Shown: piece by piece, positions 63,305 through 64,000 of the stretch
Numbering within the stretch: the first letter of the stretch is position 1
Layout: each line of letters opens with the position of its first letter
Assembly (NCBI RefSeq): GCF_014198605.1
Contig: NZ_JACIHU010000003.1
DNA: 64,000 nt
Strand: one strand, 5' to 3'
Source: Rhizobium etli_C
GTDB taxonomy: Bacteria; Pseudomonadota; Alphaproteobacteria; Rhizobiales; Rhizobiaceae
Notes under the pieces: generated by a model
Databases searched by the model: none
The model's input: only the letters and a program-made list of their open reading frames with translations
Told to the model about the DNA's origin: nothing
Program-made: the position numbers and the translations under genes

Positions 63305-64000
63305 CTATTCCGCCGCTTCCGCCGTTGCCGGTTGCAGTTGCTTCGTCTCGCCGGCGCGTGGCAACTGCACGGGCTTCAGCATCACGGCGGCGGCAAGGCC
63401 GATCAGGGCAATGGCGCAGGAGGTCATGAACAGCGGCGAAAAGGCGGCGGCATAGATATCCGCGACGGCCTGGCGGCTAGCTTCGGGAAGGGCGGCCATC
63501 ATCTTCGGTGTCAGCTGTTCGATATCGGCAACACCGGCAATGGGAACGCCGGCCTTGCCGAGACCGGAGGCGATGATGGCGCCGTAGATGGAAATGGCGA
63601 TCGAGGCGCCGCCCATGCGCGAGAGCGTCACCGAGCCGGTCGCGGCGCCGACGTCGCGGACCGGCGCGGCATTCTGCACGCCGATAACGGGAACCTGCTG
63701 GGCAAGGCCGATGCCGATTCCGTGCAGCAGCATAATCGCGCCGATGAAGGCGATCGGCGTTCCGGCCTGGATCTGCGACATCAGCGCGAAGGCGACGGCG
63801 CTGCAGGTGAAACTGGCGATGGCGAAGGGCTTGTAGCGCCCCGTTCTGGAAATGATGCGGCCTGCAGATAGCGAACCGCACACGAGACCGCCCGTGAGAA
63901 GGATGAAGAAAAGGCCGGCGGCGGAGGGCGAAAGACCGGTGGTGGTCTGCAGGAAGAGAGCGAAGTAATTGACCATGCCGATGGCGATGGCGCCGCCCAT
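63305..64000 (-). CDS. DHA2-family (EmrB/QacA-type) MFS drug transporter, C-terminal part
   Basis: The gene runs off the right edge; 231 residues are visible, containing about six to seven helices. FLQTTTGLSPSAAGLFF, GPGSG-like turns and VRDVGAATGSVTLSRMGGA are typical of 14-helix DHA2 multidrug exporters. Its N-terminal half lies outside the window, so substrate and motif A cannot be judged. Confidence 0.85.
   Translation of the reverse strand: MGGAIAIGMVNYFALFLQTTTGLSPSAAGLFFILLTGGLVCGSLSAGRIISRTGRYKPFAIASFTCSAVAFALMSQIQAGTPIAFIGAIMLLHGIGIGLAQQVPVIGVQNAAPVRDVGAATGSVTLSRMGGASIAISIYGAIIASGLGKAGVPIAGVADIEQLTPKMMAALPEASRQAVADIYAAAFSPLFMTSCAIALIGLAAAVMLKPVQLPRAGETKQLQPATAEAAE

Overview
The window is a stretch of alphaproteobacterial chromosome, most likely from the Rhizobium etli / R. 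leguminosarum group. The pyruvate carboxylase matches the R. etli enzyme closely from memory, including the biotinyl-lysine position (Lys1119). NdvA and NdvB, a two-palindrome intergenic element typical of rhizobia, an EcfG-type stress promoter in front of rpoH2, and GC-rich coding all agree. I see no prophage, insertion sequence, CRISPR array or plasmid replication genes. It reads as core chromosome with a few accessory transport operons.

Layout. 0-6.3 kb: end of a ubiquinone-type hydroxylase, a small Trm112-like protein, a LON-domain protein, a thioredoxin/TPR protein, an Ala-tRNA(Pro) deacylase, tRNA-Gly(GCC), DUF6880 and DUF2934 proteins, and a ThuA-like protein. 6.5-9.6 kb: galE overlapping a phosphonate-monoesterase/sulfatase gene, then DUF1993. 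9.8-13.6 kb: a sugar/inositol-type ABC importer with inverted repeats at its promoter and a hairpin between the binding-protein and ATPase genes. 13.7-20.2 kb: a mosaic repeat, a membrane dipeptidase, and a five-gene dipeptide-type ABC importer with overlapping genes. 20.4-20.9 kb: two small proteins. 21.5-33.7 kb: a cyclic beta-1,2-glucan locus: synthase (ndvB), OpgC-like decorating enzyme, a glyoxalase-fold protein, and exporter (ndvA). 34-38.5 kb: a LuxR-type regulator and pyruvate carboxylase with a TTG start. 38.7-44 kb: flavin reductase, cystine-type ABC importer, DeoR regulator, MFS transporter. 44.1-49.8 kb: ispG (with a repeat in its leader), hisC, a farnesyl-diphosphate synthase, mtgA, a 2H-phosphoesterase and a GST. 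50-53.5 kb: rpmF, a small membrane protein, and the polyhydroxybutyrate genes phaR (divergent) and phaAB. 53.6-54.2 kb: a two-gene unit of small envelope proteins with its own stress promoter and terminator. 54.2-58.5 kb: an unusual intergenic region rich in GANTC sites and repeated units, then a SUV3-like RNA helicase with a long Arg/Gly/Asn/Asp tail and an S4-domain protein. 58.7-64 kb: fdxA, carD, rpoH2, an M48 lipoprotein protease, and the end of a multidrug MFS transporter.

The most unusual features are the repeat/GANTC cluster at 54.2-54.8 kb, the rpoH2 leader (stress promoter, micro-ORF, and a hairpin that covers the ribosome-binding site of an in-frame upstream start), and the EcfG-type promoter that makes the DUF3309/glycine-zipper pair a self-contained stress unit. 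Family assignments rest on recalled motifs and were not checked by search. Start codons were chosen by eye from ribosome-binding sites and family N-termini.
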